The notes under the pieces: generated by a model
What the model saw: only the letters and a program-made list of their open reading frames with translations
What the model was told of the DNA's origin: nothing
The model's database searches: none
Made by a program: the position numbers and the translations under genes
NCBI RefSeq assembly: GCF_017565305.1
Contig: NZ_JAGEKP010000004.1
Coordinates: 310,001-374,000, forward strand
Length of the DNA: 64,000 bases
Origin: Leifsonia sp. TF02-11
GTDB lineage: Bacteria; Actinomycetota; Actinomycetes; Actinomycetales; Microbacteriaceae
Direction of reading: 5' to 3'
In this document: piece by piece, positions 35,483 through 43,837 of the stretch
How the letters are laid out: the number at the start of each line of letters is the position of its first letter
Position numbering within the stretch: position 1 is the first letter of the stretch

Positions 35483-36780
35483 CCTGCGGCAGCGGACAGT
35501 CCGCGCTCTAGGTCAGCCATCAGGTCACGGGGGCTCTCCAGGCCGATGGAGAGGCGGATCAGGCCGGGCGTGATCCCCGCGTCCAGCCGCTCGGCCTCCG
35601 TCAGCTTGGCGTGGATGGTGCTGCCGAGGTGGATGGCGAGCGTCCGCACGTCGCCGATGTGGGTCATCGGGCTGATCAGCTCCAGGGCGTCCAGGAACCG
35701 GCGCGCAGCCTCCCGGCCGCCGACCAGGTCGATCGAGACGATGGAGCCGGCACCACGTGGCAGGTACCGGCTGGCGAGCCCGTGGTACGGGTCGCCCTCC
35801 AGCCCCGCGTAGTGCACCCTGGCCACCTCCGCCCGCCCTTCGAGCCATGCGGCGACGGCCTGCGCGTTCTGCACGTGCCGGTCCATACGCACCGACAGTG
35901 TCTCGATGCCGTGCAGCAGCAGGAACGTGCTGAGCGGCGGCACGGTCGGCCCGTACTCGAGCACGATCACCGCACGCAGGTAGGCGAGCAGGGCGCCCGC
36001 GCCGAACCGCTCCACGAACGAGGGGGCGCCGGGACGCGGGGATTCCGTCAGCTGCGGGAACCGTTCAGCATGCGCCGCCCAGTCGAACCGGCCGGCGTCG
36101 ACCACGGCCCCGCCGATCACGGACCCGTGACCCGACAGCCACTTGGAGGTCGAGTGCACGACGATGTCCGCGCCGTCTTCGATCGGCCGCCACAGGTACG
36201 GCGTCGGCACCGTGTTGTCGACCACCAGCGGCACTCCCGCGGCGTGCGCGATGCCGGCCAGCCGTGCGATGTCGACCACCTGGTTCAGCGGGTTCGGCAG
36301 CGTCTCGGTGTACACCGCCTTCGTGTTCGGGCGGATGCGGCGCGCCCAGTCGTCCTCGGTCGCGTCGTCGTCGACGTACTCGAACGCGATGCCCTGCCGC
36401 TTCAGGATGCCGCGGAACATCTCCCGCGTCCCCTCGTAGAGCGAGCGCGTGGCGAGGATGTGGTCTCCCGACTCGGCGAGCGCGTTGATCGCCGCGGCGA
36501 TCGCGGCCTGCCCGCTGGAGACGACGATGCCGTCGACTCCGCCCTCCAGGTCGGCGATGCGGCGGCCGGCGACCGCGTTCGTGGGGTTGTCGTTGCGCGA
36601 GTAGGCCCGGTAGCGGCTGCGGCCGGCGAAGCGCTCCTCGCCGTCGTCGAAGTCGTCGAAGACGTAGCCGGCGGTCTGATAGATGGGCGTGACCCTGGCG
36701 CGTGTCTCGGTGTCCACGACCGACCCCGCGTGGATCTGGCGGGTCTCGAAGTCGAGTGGGCGCGAACAGTCGTCAGCCAT
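35479..36780 (-). CDS. O-acetylhomoserine sulfhydrylase-like enzyme
   Basis: A 433-residue Cys/Met metabolism PLP enzyme. FETRQIHAGSVVDTETRARVTPIYQTAGYVF (read in parts) is typical of MetY, as is the 430-residue length, longer than MetB. The PLP lysine is Lys213 in HSTSKWLSGHGS. It likely makes homocysteine from O-acetylhomoserine and sulfide. The ATG at 36780 has TACAGT six bases upstream, so it looks leaderless. Its stop overlaps that of the MalY-like gene, with which it could form opposing steps of sulfur amino acid metabolism. metX is not in the window. Confidence 0.9.
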   Translation of the reverse strand: MADDCSRPLDFETRQIHAGSVVDTETRARVTPIYQTAGYVFDDFDDGEERFAGRSRYRAYSRNDNPTNAVAGRRIADLEGGVDGIVVSSGQAAIAAAINALAESGDHILATRSLYEGTREMFRGILKRQGIAFEYVDDDATEDDWARRIRPNTKAVYTETLPNPLNQVVDIARLAGIAHAAGVPLVVDNTVPTPYLWRPIEDGADIVVHSTSKWLSGHGSVIGGAVVDAGRFDWAAHAERFPQLTESPRPGAPSFVERFGAGALLAYLRAVIVLEYGPTVPPLSTFLLLHGIETLSVRMDRHVQNAQAVAAWLEGRAEVARVHYAGLEGDPYHGLASRYLPRGAGSIVSIDLVGGREAARRFLDALELISPMTHIGDVRTLAIHLGSTIHAKLTEAERLDAGITPGLIRLSIGLESPRDLMADLERGLSAAAG

Positions 36781-36859
36781 GCGGCCACTGTAGTGACGAG
36801 CCGGGGGCCTCGTGGGGTGGCCCTTCACCGTTCGTCATGGAGACGCAGGGCGGGAGGCG

Positions 36860-37384
36860 TCAGCGCCAGCCGTAGAGCTCCTGGAGCGCTGTGCGCACCG
36901 TGGCGAACCGGCGGGCGTCCAGCGCGGCGGCCTCCCGGCGCATGCCGTTCGGGTGCACGCGGAACACCCGGTCGAGCCGGACGAAGCTGGGGCGTCTCTG
37001 TGCGTCCCACGGGCCGGATCCGATGGCGAGGTACTCCGGTCGTCCCGGGTGGGCCTGGCTGGTCAGCGCGACCGCGATCACCGCGCCACCCGGCTCGGAG
37101 GCGACGACGAGCACCGGGCGGTCCTTGCCGCGACCGTCCGCCTCCTCGTACGGAACCCAGGTCCAGACGATCTCGCCCGGGTCCGGATCGCCGTCGACGC
37201 GGGGACTGTACGACGTGCGGAGGCGCGCGAGACGGTGCGGATCGACTTCCCTGGTGGCATCGACGCCCGACCGACCCGGCTCGGCGCCGCCGACGCCCGA
37301 CCGGGCAGGAGCGGAACCCGCCCGCTCAGGGGTCTTCGCCGACGGGCGGAACAGTCTCGCGATCGCGGTCAGGAGTCGGCTCAC
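36860..37384 (-). CDS. PemK/MazF-like protein
   Basis: A 174-residue protein whose C-terminal 110 residues follow the PemK/MazF pattern: GEIVWTWVPYEEADGRGKDRPVLVV, VIAVALTSQ, WDAQRRPSFVRLDRVFRV. The N-terminal helix SRLLTAIARLFR and a Pro/Ala/Gly linker are typical of the actinobacterial long form. The GTG at 37384 is preferred because TATCGT lies seven bases upstream; its first 20 codons overlap the end of the upstream membrane gene. No MazE-like antitoxin is adjacent, so it may not act as a toxin. Confidence 0.85.
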   Translation of the reverse strand: MSRLLTAIARLFRPSAKTPERAGSAPARSGVGGAEPGRSGVDATREVDPHRLARLRTSYSPRVDGDPDPGEIVWTWVPYEEADGRGKDRPVLVVASEPGGAVIAVALTSQAHPGRPEYLAIGSGPWDAQRRPSFVRLDRVFRVHPNGMRREAAALDARRFATVRTALQELYGWR

Positions 37385-38546
37385 CCTGGGCACGATAGCG
37401 GACCCGCGTGAGTCCGATCGTGTACCGGAGGGCGAACGCGAGGCCCAGGGAGACGACGAACGCGCCGATCAGCACCGAGAAGCCGGCGATGCCCTGGACG
37501 GTGAACAGGTCGAAATTGCCGCTGTAGACCATCCCGCCGCCCCCGGCGAAAAGGCCGATGAAGAGGAGGCCGACCAGGCTCGCGACGGTGACGATGACGA
37601 TCAGCGCCATGGAGGCTCCGAAGCGGGCACGCGCGGCGAGGTCGACCATCGTCGCGCAGGCGAGAGCGGCGATGACGCCGAGAAGCAACGCCCAGCCGAG
37701 AGTCAGGGCGCCGGACGCCGGCGTGATCGCCACCAGTCCGGAGAACGCACCGCAGAGCGCGCTCGTGGTCGTCGGACGGCGGAGGAGCACCCGGTCGACC
37801 GCCATCCAGGCGAGGCAGCCGCCCGCCGACGCGAGGAACGAGTTGATCGCGATGAGCCCGGTGTAGGCGTCGACGGCGCCCTCCGAGCCGGTGGTGAGCC
37901 CGAGCCAGCCGACCCAGACCAGTGAACCGCCGATCGCGATGCTGGCGAAGCTGCGCTCTTCCGGAGGCCGGTGCTCGCCGCGTCCGCAGGCGAGGATCAC
38001 CCCGGCCGCTGACGCTCCGGCCGCCACGCCGATCGGCAGCGCGCCGCCGAAGTCGATGACGCCCAGCAGCCCGGTCGCCCAGCCGTCGTCGAGCGCGAAG
38101 ACGGCGTACCCGACCGGATAGAGGACGAGCAGCGTCCAGAGCACGATGAACACGAGCCACGCGCGCAGGGTGATCCGCGACGCGACGGCCACTCCGACGA
38201 TCGCGACGGACACCGCGCAGGCGGCCAGCTGTGCGCCGGCTCGCGCGAGCTCGTAGAGGGAGGCGCCCCGCGGGTCCGCCGCGCCGAATCCGGTCGTGAG
38301 CCCGAACGACGGCGTCCCGACGACGTGGGCGATCCACGGGGCTCCCGCGAGCATCCCGTAGCCGCCGAGCACGCCGAGCACGATGGTCGCCGCGGCGGCG
38401 ATCGATGCGAACAGCAGGGCGCGGGAGGCCGCCGCCCGGCCGCCGAGGCCGCCGACGAAGAAGGCGAGCCCGAACGGGATGAGCAGGGTGAGGGCTCCGC
38501 AGACGAACAGGAGCAGCGTGTCCACCTGCTCGCTCGTCGCGACCAT
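37326..38546 (-). CDS. Amt-like membrane protein lacking the pore histidines
   Basis: A 406-residue, eleven-segment relative of ammonium channels. The fold markers remain: DFGGALPIGVAAG (residues 165-177), WVGWLGLTTGSEGAVDA and GAFSGLVAITPASG. The two conserved pore histidines are replaced: the site of His179 in the neighbouring Amt is Gly173 here, and the site of His328 is a valine. The Phe gate residues are also changed. It is therefore unlikely to conduct ammonium and may be a sensor or carry another substrate. AAGGAG precedes the ATG. It lies just downstream of the true amt. Confidence 0.8.
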   Translation of the reverse strand: MVATSEQVDTLLLFVCGALTLLIPFGLAFFVGGLGGRAAASRALLFASIAAAATIVLGVLGGYGMLAGAPWIAHVVGTPSFGLTTGFGAADPRGASLYELARAGAQLAACAVSVAIVGVAVASRITLRAWLVFIVLWTLLVLYPVGYAVFALDDGWATGLLGVIDFGGALPIGVAAGASAAGVILACGRGEHRPPEERSFASIAIGGSLVWVGWLGLTTGSEGAVDAYTGLIAINSFLASAGGCLAWMAVDRVLLRRPTTTSALCGAFSGLVAITPASGALTLGWALLLGVIAALACATMVDLAARARFGASMALIVIVTVASLVGLLFIGLFAGGGGMVYSGNFDLFTVQGIAGFSVLIGAFVVSLGLAFALRYTIGLTRVRYRAQGEPTPDRDRETVPPVGEDP

Positions 38547-38599
38547 CCCGCTCCTTCGCCTTACGCGCCTCCCTTACCCTAGCTGGCGGGCAATGACGA

Positions 38600-38631
38600 G
38601 ACGGGGTGCCGCCCGAAGGCGGCACCCCGTC
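38600..38631 (-). terminator. Hairpin between amt and its paralogue
   Basis: Perfect 14-bp arms (38600-38613 and 38618-38631) with a four-base loop, 33 bases after the amt stop. No U tract. It may end or attenuate the amt transcript before the paralogue. Confidence 0.6.
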
Positions 38632-38663
38632 CGTGTGTGTCTGTGATGTGGTGAGCCGAACGG

Positions 38664-39938
38664 TCAGACCGTCTCGAGCGAGTAGCCCTCCTCGCCGTGC
38701 ACCACGGTGTCGACGCCGGCCAGCTCGTCCTCGTTCTTGATCCGGAAGCCCATGGTCTTCTGGATGACCCAGCCAATCGCGTAGGCCAGGACGAAGGAGT
38801 AGATGAGGACGCTGAAGGCGCCGAGCGCCTGCTCGCCGAGCTGCGACCAGCTGCCGCCGTACCAGAGGCTGGAGAAGGGCGCCTTGGGGTCGCCGTTGAT
38901 GTGGGTGAAGCCGAAGATTCCGATCCACAGCGTTCCGATGATGCCGCCGATGAGGTGGATGCCGACCACGTCGAGCGAGTCGTCGAAGCCGAGCTTGAAC
39001 TTCAGGTCGATGGCGACGGCGCAGACCGCGCCGGCGACCAGGCCGAGCAGCATGCCGAAGCCGGGGGTCAGGATGTTACAGGCCGGGGTGATCGCGACCA
39101 GACCCGCGACGGCTCCGGAGGCGGCGCCGATGGAGGTGGGTTTGCCGTCCTTGATCTTCTCGACGATCAGCCAACCGATGGTCGCGGCAGCGGGAGCGGC
39201 CAGGGTGTTGACCCAGGCGATCGCGGCGACGCCGTCGACACCGCCCTCCGAGCCGGCGTTGAAGCCGAACCAGCCGAACCACAGCAGCGCGGCGCCCAGC
39301 AGCGTCAGCGGCACGTTGTGCGGCTTGCTCATGCCCTTCGAGAAGCCGACGCGCTTGCCAAGGACGAGGGCGAGGGCAAGCCCTGCCGCACCGGCGTTGA
39401 TGTGCACCGCGGTGCCGCCGGCGAAGTCGTTCACGTGCAGGATCGTCGCGATCCAGCCGTCCTTCAGGTTGAACACCCAGTAGGCGACCGGGAAGTACAC
39501 GACCGTCACCCAGATCCCGGCGAACACCATCCAGGAGCCGAACTTCGCCCGGTCGGCGATGGCGCCGGAGATCAGCGCGACGGTGATGATGGCGAAGGTG
39601 GCCTGGAAGCCCGCGAACGCGAGACCGCCCAGGTCGGGCGTCATGCCGTCCTTGCCCATCAGGCTCGACAGGAACAGGTCGGGAGCGCCGAGGACGTGCG
39701 GGATGAGCGGGGTGCCGAAGGCCAGGCCGTAGCCGTAGACCACCCAGAGCACGCCGACGATGGCCATCGCGCCGAAGCTCATCATCATCATCGACACCAC
39801 GCTCTTGGCGCGGACCATGCCGCCGTAGAAGAACGCGACGCCGGGCGTCATCAGAAGAACAAGTGCTGCGGCTACCAGCAGCCACAGGGCGTTGACGGTT
39901 CCTGTGGATGCGTAGTCCGCTGCTGTGTGCAACACCAT
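38664..39938 (-). CDS. amt: Ammonium transporter
   Basis: A 424-residue Amt channel with eleven membrane segments. The twin pore histidines are present (His179 in AVHINAG and His328 in VGIHLIGG), as are the Phe gate in GFQATFAIIT and FGWFGFNAGSEGGVDG. It conducts ammonium/ammonia into the cell. A four-box GlnR-type site at 40037-40074 on the same strand implies induction on nitrogen limitation. No glnK or glnD follows; instead a degenerate Amt paralogue does. Confidence 0.96.
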   Translation of the reverse strand: MVLHTAADYASTGTVNALWLLVAAALVLLMTPGVAFFYGGMVRAKSVVSMMMMSFGAMAIVGVLWVVYGYGLAFGTPLIPHVLGAPDLFLSSLMGKDGMTPDLGGLAFAGFQATFAIITVALISGAIADRAKFGSWMVFAGIWVTVVYFPVAYWVFNLKDGWIATILHVNDFAGGTAVHINAGAAGLALALVLGKRVGFSKGMSKPHNVPLTLLGAALLWFGWFGFNAGSEGGVDGVAAIAWVNTLAAPAAATIGWLIVEKIKDGKPTSIGAASGAVAGLVAITPACNILTPGFGMLLGLVAGAVCAVAIDLKFKLGFDDSLDVVGIHLIGGIIGTLWIGIFGFTHINGDPKAPFSSLWYGGSWSQLGEQALGAFSVLIYSFVLAYAIGWVIQKTMGFRIKNEDELAGVDTVVHGEEGYSLETV

Positions 39939-40036
39939 GCCGGATCTCTACCTCTCTGTGCGACGCCCTGGGGAGGGTTCGAGCTCATCGGAGCCGAGCC
40001 GGGCGCTTCGGGGTGGAGCCAGTCTGTTCTTGAGAG

Positions 40037-40074
40037 GTTTCGGGTGCGGGATGCCGGTGTTTCGCCGGTGTTAC
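40037..40074 (-). promoter_or_regulatory. Four-box GlnR-type operator upstream of amt
   Basis: On the minus strand the boxes GTAAC (40070-40074), GAAAC (40059-40063), ATCCC (40048-40052) and GAAAC (40037-40041) are each six bases apart. This is the a1-b1-a2-b2 layout (gTnAC-n6-GaAAC repeated) described for actinobacterial GlnR. Three of four boxes are perfect. It ends about 100 bases before the amt start. Confidence 0.75.
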
Positions 40075-40089
40075 GCGATCCCGTGCTGT

Positions 40090-40105
40090 GTAAACAGTCT
40101 GTTTC
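40090..40105. promoter_or_regulatory. Imperfect palindrome upstream of the GlnR-type boxes
   Basis: GTAAACAGTCTGTTTC, an imperfect inverted repeat 15 bases beyond the GlnR-type site. It could be an extra GlnR half or another regulator's operator. Confidence 0.3.
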
Positions 40106-40144
40106 GCGGCGGTGGGAGTGTGGCGAGGGCGGGAAGGCGGCCGC

Positions 40145-41200
40145 TCACTCGTCGTGCGGCGGCAGCTCCCCCGCGGTGAGCGCGATCATGCGCGAGACCG
40201 AGCGGAGGTACTTCTTACGGTAGCCGCCGCCGAGCATCTCGTCGTCGAAGACGTCGTTCAGCGGGGTGCCGGTCTGCACGATCGGGATCTCCGCGTCGTA
40301 CACGCGGTCGATGAAGGCGACCAGCCGCAGCGCCGCCATCTGGTCGTGCAGCACGTGCACATCGGCCAGTCCGATCACGTCGACGCCGTCGAGCATCTTG
40401 ATGTACCGGGACGGGTGCACGGTGGCCAGGTGCGCGATCAGCGCGTCGAAGGTGTCGCTGGTCGCGGTCTCCCCCCGGCCGGCGAGCGCCGTCAGCACCC
40501 GGTCGTACTCGGCGTCGTCGACCGTCACGGCCGAGCCCGTGGTGTCGCGGCGACGGTAGTCGAGACCGTCGATGCGGAGGGTCTGGAAGTTCGCGGAGAG
40601 CGACTGGATCTCGCGCAGGAAGTCGCTCGCGGCGAACCGGCCCTCGCCGAGCGCGTTCGGCGGCGTGTTGCTCGTCGCGGCGATGCGGGTTCCCGAGGCC
40701 ACCAGCTCGCCGAGCATCCGCGTCATCATCATCGTGTCGCCCGGGTCGTCGAGTTCGAACTCGTCGATGCAGATGAGGGTGGAGCCCTTCAGGAGCTGCA
40801 CCGCGCCCGCATAGCCGAGGGCGCCGACCAGGGCCGTGTACTCGATGAACGTGCCGAAGTACTTGGGGCCGGGCGCCTCGTGCCAGAGCGCGGCGAGGAG
40901 GTGCGTCTTGCCGACGCCGAAGCCGCCGTCGAGGTAGACGCCCGGTTTCATGGCCTCCACCTTCTTGCGGCTGCGGCTGAACAGGCCGGCCGGTCGCTGC
41001 GGCTCCCACGACTTGGCGAAGAGCTTGAGCGTGGCGACGGCCTCCGACTGCGACGGGTAGTCGTGGTCGGGACGGTAGGAGTCGAAGGTGGCGTGCTCGA
41101 ACTGCGACGGCGGAACCAGGCTCGCGGCGATCTCGGCGCCGGTGATCTGCGGAGAGCGGTCGGCGAGGCGGGGCAGGGCTCCGGTCGTCTCGAGGGTCAT
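40145..41200 (-). CDS. zapE: ZapE / AFG1-like ATPase
   Basis: A 351-residue P-loop ATPase of the ZapE (AFG1/LACE1) family. Walker A GGFGVGKT is at residues 92-99, Walker B is LICIDEFELDDPGD, and sensor 1 is IAATSNTPP. In E. coli ZapE affects the division ring and inner-membrane protein quality. The ATG at 41200 is chosen; a GTG 12 bases upstream is possible. Divergent from the sulfurtransferase gene across about 150 bases. Confidence 0.92.
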   Translation of the reverse strand: MTLETTGALPRLADRSPQITGAEIAASLVPPSQFEHATFDSYRPDHDYPSQSEAVATLKLFAKSWEPQRPAGLFSRSRKKVEAMKPGVYLDGGFGVGKTHLLAALWHEAPGPKYFGTFIEYTALVGALGYAGAVQLLKGSTLICIDEFELDDPGDTMMMTRMLGELVASGTRIAATSNTPPNALGEGRFAASDFLREIQSLSANFQTLRIDGLDYRRRDTTGSAVTVDDAEYDRVLTALAGRGETATSDTFDALIAHLATVHPSRYIKMLDGVDVIGLADVHVLHDQMAALRLVAFIDRVYDAEIPIVQTGTPLNDVFDDEMLGGGYRKKYLRSVSRMIALTAGELPPHDE

Positions 41201-41352
41201 GGCGGGGTGCACCTTCGGTCGTCGTGGCTGTGTCGTAAGTATTTGTGTCGAAGTATTGACGGAGCGTCCTGCTCGTGCGGCACGCCGCGTAGCCTGGAGG
41301 TCGCGCCCCGCGAAATCGCAGGGTTCCAGCCTAAGCCGTAAGGATCAGCAGC

Positions 41353-42252
41353 ATGGCCATCGCCACCGACCCGTCGTCCGACTTCGCCGGCTACGCCCAC
41401 CCCGAACGCCTGGTCAGCACCGGCTGGCTCGCGGAGCACCTCGGCGAACCGGGGCTGGTCGTCGTGGAGTCCGACGAGGACGTGCTGCTGTACGACACCG
41501 GGCACATCCCCGGTTCGGTCAAGATCGACTGGCACACCGACCTCAACGACCCGGTCGTGCGCGACTACGTCAGCCCGGAGCGGTTCGCCGAGCTGCTCGG
41601 CTCGAAGGGCATCGCCCGCGACACGACCGTCGTGATCTACGGCGACAAGAACAACTGGTGGGCGGCCTACGCGCTGTGGGTGTTCACCCTCTTCGGACAC
41701 GAGGACGTGCGCCTGCTCGACGGCGGCCGCGACAAGTGGATCGCCGAGGGCCGCGAGCTCACGCGCGACGTCCCGTCGCCCGTCTCTGTCGAGTACCCGG
41801 TCGTGGAGCGTGACGACCACACCATCCGCGCCTTCAAGGACGACGTCCTCGCCCACCTGGGCCGTCCGCTCATCGATGTCCGCTCGCCCGAGGAGTACAG
41901 CGGCGAGCGCACCGAGATCCCCGGCTACCCGACCGAGGGTGCGCTCCGCGCCGGCCACATCCCCTCTGCCGCCTCCGTGCCGTGGGCACGCGCCGCCGCC
42001 CCCGACGCGACCTTCAAACGCCGTGCCGACCTGGAGGCCATCTACCTGGGCGACGCCGGCCTGAAGCCCGGTGACGAGGTGATCGCGTACTGCCGCATCG
42101 GCGAGCGCTCCAGCCACACCTGGTTCGTGCTGACCCACCTGCTCGGATTCGAGAACGTGCGCAACTACGACGGATCGTGGACCGAGTGGGGCTCCGCGGT
42201 GCGCGTGCCGATCGTCACCGGTGCGGAGCCGGGCGAGGTTCCCGGCCGGTGA
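41353..42252 (+). CDS. Thiosulfate/3-mercaptopyruvate sulfurtransferase
   Basis: A 299-residue tandem rhodanese. The N-terminal domain is the non-catalytic type ([15 protein letters not shown]). The C-terminal domain has the active loop CRIGERSS with Cys247, the charge pattern of thiosulfate sulfurtransferases (CysA-like in actinobacteria). It moves sulfane sulfur to cyanide or other acceptors. It precedes sufE by 46 bases, so sulfur trafficking is a shared theme. Confidence 0.95.
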   Translation: MAIATDPSSDFAGYAHPERLVSTGWLAEHLGEPGLVVVESDEDVLLYDTGHIPGSVKIDWHTDLNDPVVRDYVSPERFAELLGSKGIARDTTVVIYGDKNNWWAAYALWVFTLFGHEDVRLLDGGRDKWIAEGRELTRDVPSPVSVEYPVVERDDHTIRAFKDDVLAHLGRPLIDVRSPEEYSGERTEIPGYPTEGALRAGHIPSAASVPWARAAAPDATFKRRADLEAIYLGDAGLKPGDEVIAYCRIGERSSHTWFVLTHLLGFENVRNYDGSWTEWGSAVRVPIVTGAEPGEVPGR

Positions 42253-42298
42253 TCCCGCCGGTGTCCCCGACCCCTCCGCGCGCAGGTACCGTTAAGGG

Positions 42299-42733
42299 AT
42301 GACCGCCCTCACCGGCACGCTCGCCGAGATCCGCGACGACTTCCAGGCGCTGGAGCAGAACGACCGCCTGCAGCTGCTGCTGGAGTTCTCGGACGAGCTT
42401 CCCGAACTCCCGGAGCGCTACCGCGACCATCCCGACCTCCTCGAACGCGTCGAGGAGTGCCAGGCCCCGGTGTTCATCTTCGTGGAGGTGGACGACGCGA
42501 ACATCGTCCACCTCTACGCCACCGCCCCCAGGGAGGCCCCGACCACCCGCGGCTTCGCGTCGATCCTGGTACAGGGTCTCGCCGGTCTCACGGCGGACGA
42601 GGTGCTCGCGGTGCCCGACGACTTCCCGCAGACGCTCGGCCTCACGCAGGCGGTCTCACCGCTGCGCATCCGCGGCATGTCTGCGCTGCTCGGGCGCACG
42701 AAGCGGCAGGTGCGGGCGAAACTGGCGGCGTAG
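42299..42733 (+). CDS. SufE family protein
   Basis: A 144-residue SufE-type sulfur acceptor. The active Cys54 is in RVEECQAPVFIFVEV, and the later ASILVQGLAGLTADEVLAVPDDF is diagnostic. It takes persulfide from a cysteine desulfurase for Fe-S assembly, or here perhaps from the neighbouring sulfurtransferase. TACCGT lies six bases before the ATG, suggesting a leaderless transcript. Confidence 0.95.
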   Translation: MTALTGTLAEIRDDFQALEQNDRLQLLLEFSDELPELPERYRDHPDLLERVEECQAPVFIFVEVDDANIVHLYATAPREAPTTRGFASILVQGLAGLTADEVLAVPDDFPQTLGLTQAVSPLRIRGMSALLGRTKRQVRAKLAA

Positions 42734-42749
42734 CGGCCGGACTCGCGGG

Positions 42750-42779
42750 GTTCGGGCGTGCAGGGTTCGGGCGTGCAGG
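42750..42779 (+). repeat. Two tandem 15-base repeats
   Basis: The unit GTTCGGGCGTGCAGG occurs twice in a row (42750-42764, 42765-42779) between the convergent sufE and LD-carboxypeptidase genes. A partial third unit follows. Probably replication slippage. Confidence 0.7.
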
Positions 42780-42781
42780 GT

Positions 42782-43837
42782 TCAGCGGTAGTCCGCGAAC
42801 ACCCGTCGCGTCCCGCCGTCCAGCGTGATGCTCCCGCCGTACGGCACGATCCACTGCGGGGTGGTATGCCCGAACGGCACTCCCACGCAGACGACCGCGT
42901 CTGGGTTGTACTCGGCGACCGTCTCGATCACCGCATCGCGCTGGGCCGCGCGCAACCGGTCGCGTTCTGCGGCGTCGGGCCGGTGCTCGAATGTGCTCAC
43001 CGCCGGTCGTGCCGCCAGCACGCCGGCGAGCGGCGCGAGCAACCCGCGTTCGCCGAGCGCGCGCAGCGTGTAGCGCACCCAGTGGGCCGGCGGGGTCAGC
43101 TCGCTCGTCTCGAGCAGGAGCACCGCGCCGTCGAGCGCGGCAGGCGGGAACGGGAAACGGTCCGCGAGCAGGATCCAGTCGACGACCTCCAGACACCCGC
43201 CCCAGGTGCTGCCGGTCACGCTCCGGGCCGGTCCCGCCCAGGCGAACCCCGTCGTCGGCTCCCGCTCCCCCGTCTCGGACAGCGCCCGCGGGTCGCCCCA
43301 GTCCGTTCCGAAGTCCTCGGACTCCCCCGGGTCGGTCAGTTCGAGCAGCCCGCCGCCGAGCAGCGCCGCACGCAGCGAACGCGCGTGGATGTCGTCGACC
43401 CGCGGTCCTGGACCGAGGTGCACCTGGGTGCTGCCGCCGTAGAAGCCGCCCACGCCGGCACTCCACAACCAGTGCAGGAGGTTCGTGTTGTCGCTGTAGC
43501 CGAGGAACGGCTTCGGGTCGGCAAGCACGGCCTCCCGGTCCAGGTACGGGATCACCCGGAGCTGGTCGTCGCCGCCGAGGGTGGCGATCACGGCTCTGAT
43601 GTCCGGATCCGAGAAGGCGGCGTTGAGATCCCGCGCCCGCTCCCGCGGCGACGCGCCGAGCTGTCGCGTCGTGGGGTACTCCACCGGCGCGAGGCCGGTG
43701 AGCTCCTCCAGCCTCCGCAGTGCCTGCTCGTGCACAGCGGGCCAGCGGCCGGGCGCGGCAAAGGACGGCGATACCACCGCGATCCGGTCACCGGGGCGCG
43801 CGACCGGAGGCAGGACCGCCCGATGGACGCCCGTCAT
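42782..43837 (-). CDS. S66 peptidase / LD-carboxypeptidase
   Basis: A 351-residue S66 family serine peptidase. The nucleophile Ser115 is in LGYSDNTNLLHW, and the Glu and His of the Ser-Glu-His triad are recognisable in LLLETSE and PFGHTTPQW. The family trims the terminal D-Ala from muropeptides (LdcA) or inactivates microcin C (MccF). The ATG at 43837 overlaps the upstream hydrolase stop by four bases. Which substrate is cleaved cannot be told from sequence; no signal peptide is present, so it acts in the cytoplasm. Confidence 0.9.
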   Translation of the reverse strand: MTGVHRAVLPPVARPGDRIAVVSPSFAAPGRWPAVHEQALRRLEELTGLAPVEYPTTRQLGASPRERARDLNAAFSDPDIRAVIATLGGDDQLRVIPYLDREAVLADPKPFLGYSDNTNLLHWLWSAGVGGFYGGSTQVHLGPGPRVDDIHARSLRAALLGGGLLELTDPGESEDFGTDWGDPRALSETGEREPTTGFAWAGPARSVTGSTWGGCLEVVDWILLADRFPFPPAALDGAVLLLETSELTPPAHWVRYTLRALGERGLLAPLAGVLAARPAVSTFEHRPDAAERDRLRAAQRDAVIETVAEYNPDAVVCVGVPFGHTTPQWIVPYGGSITLDGGTRRVFADYR

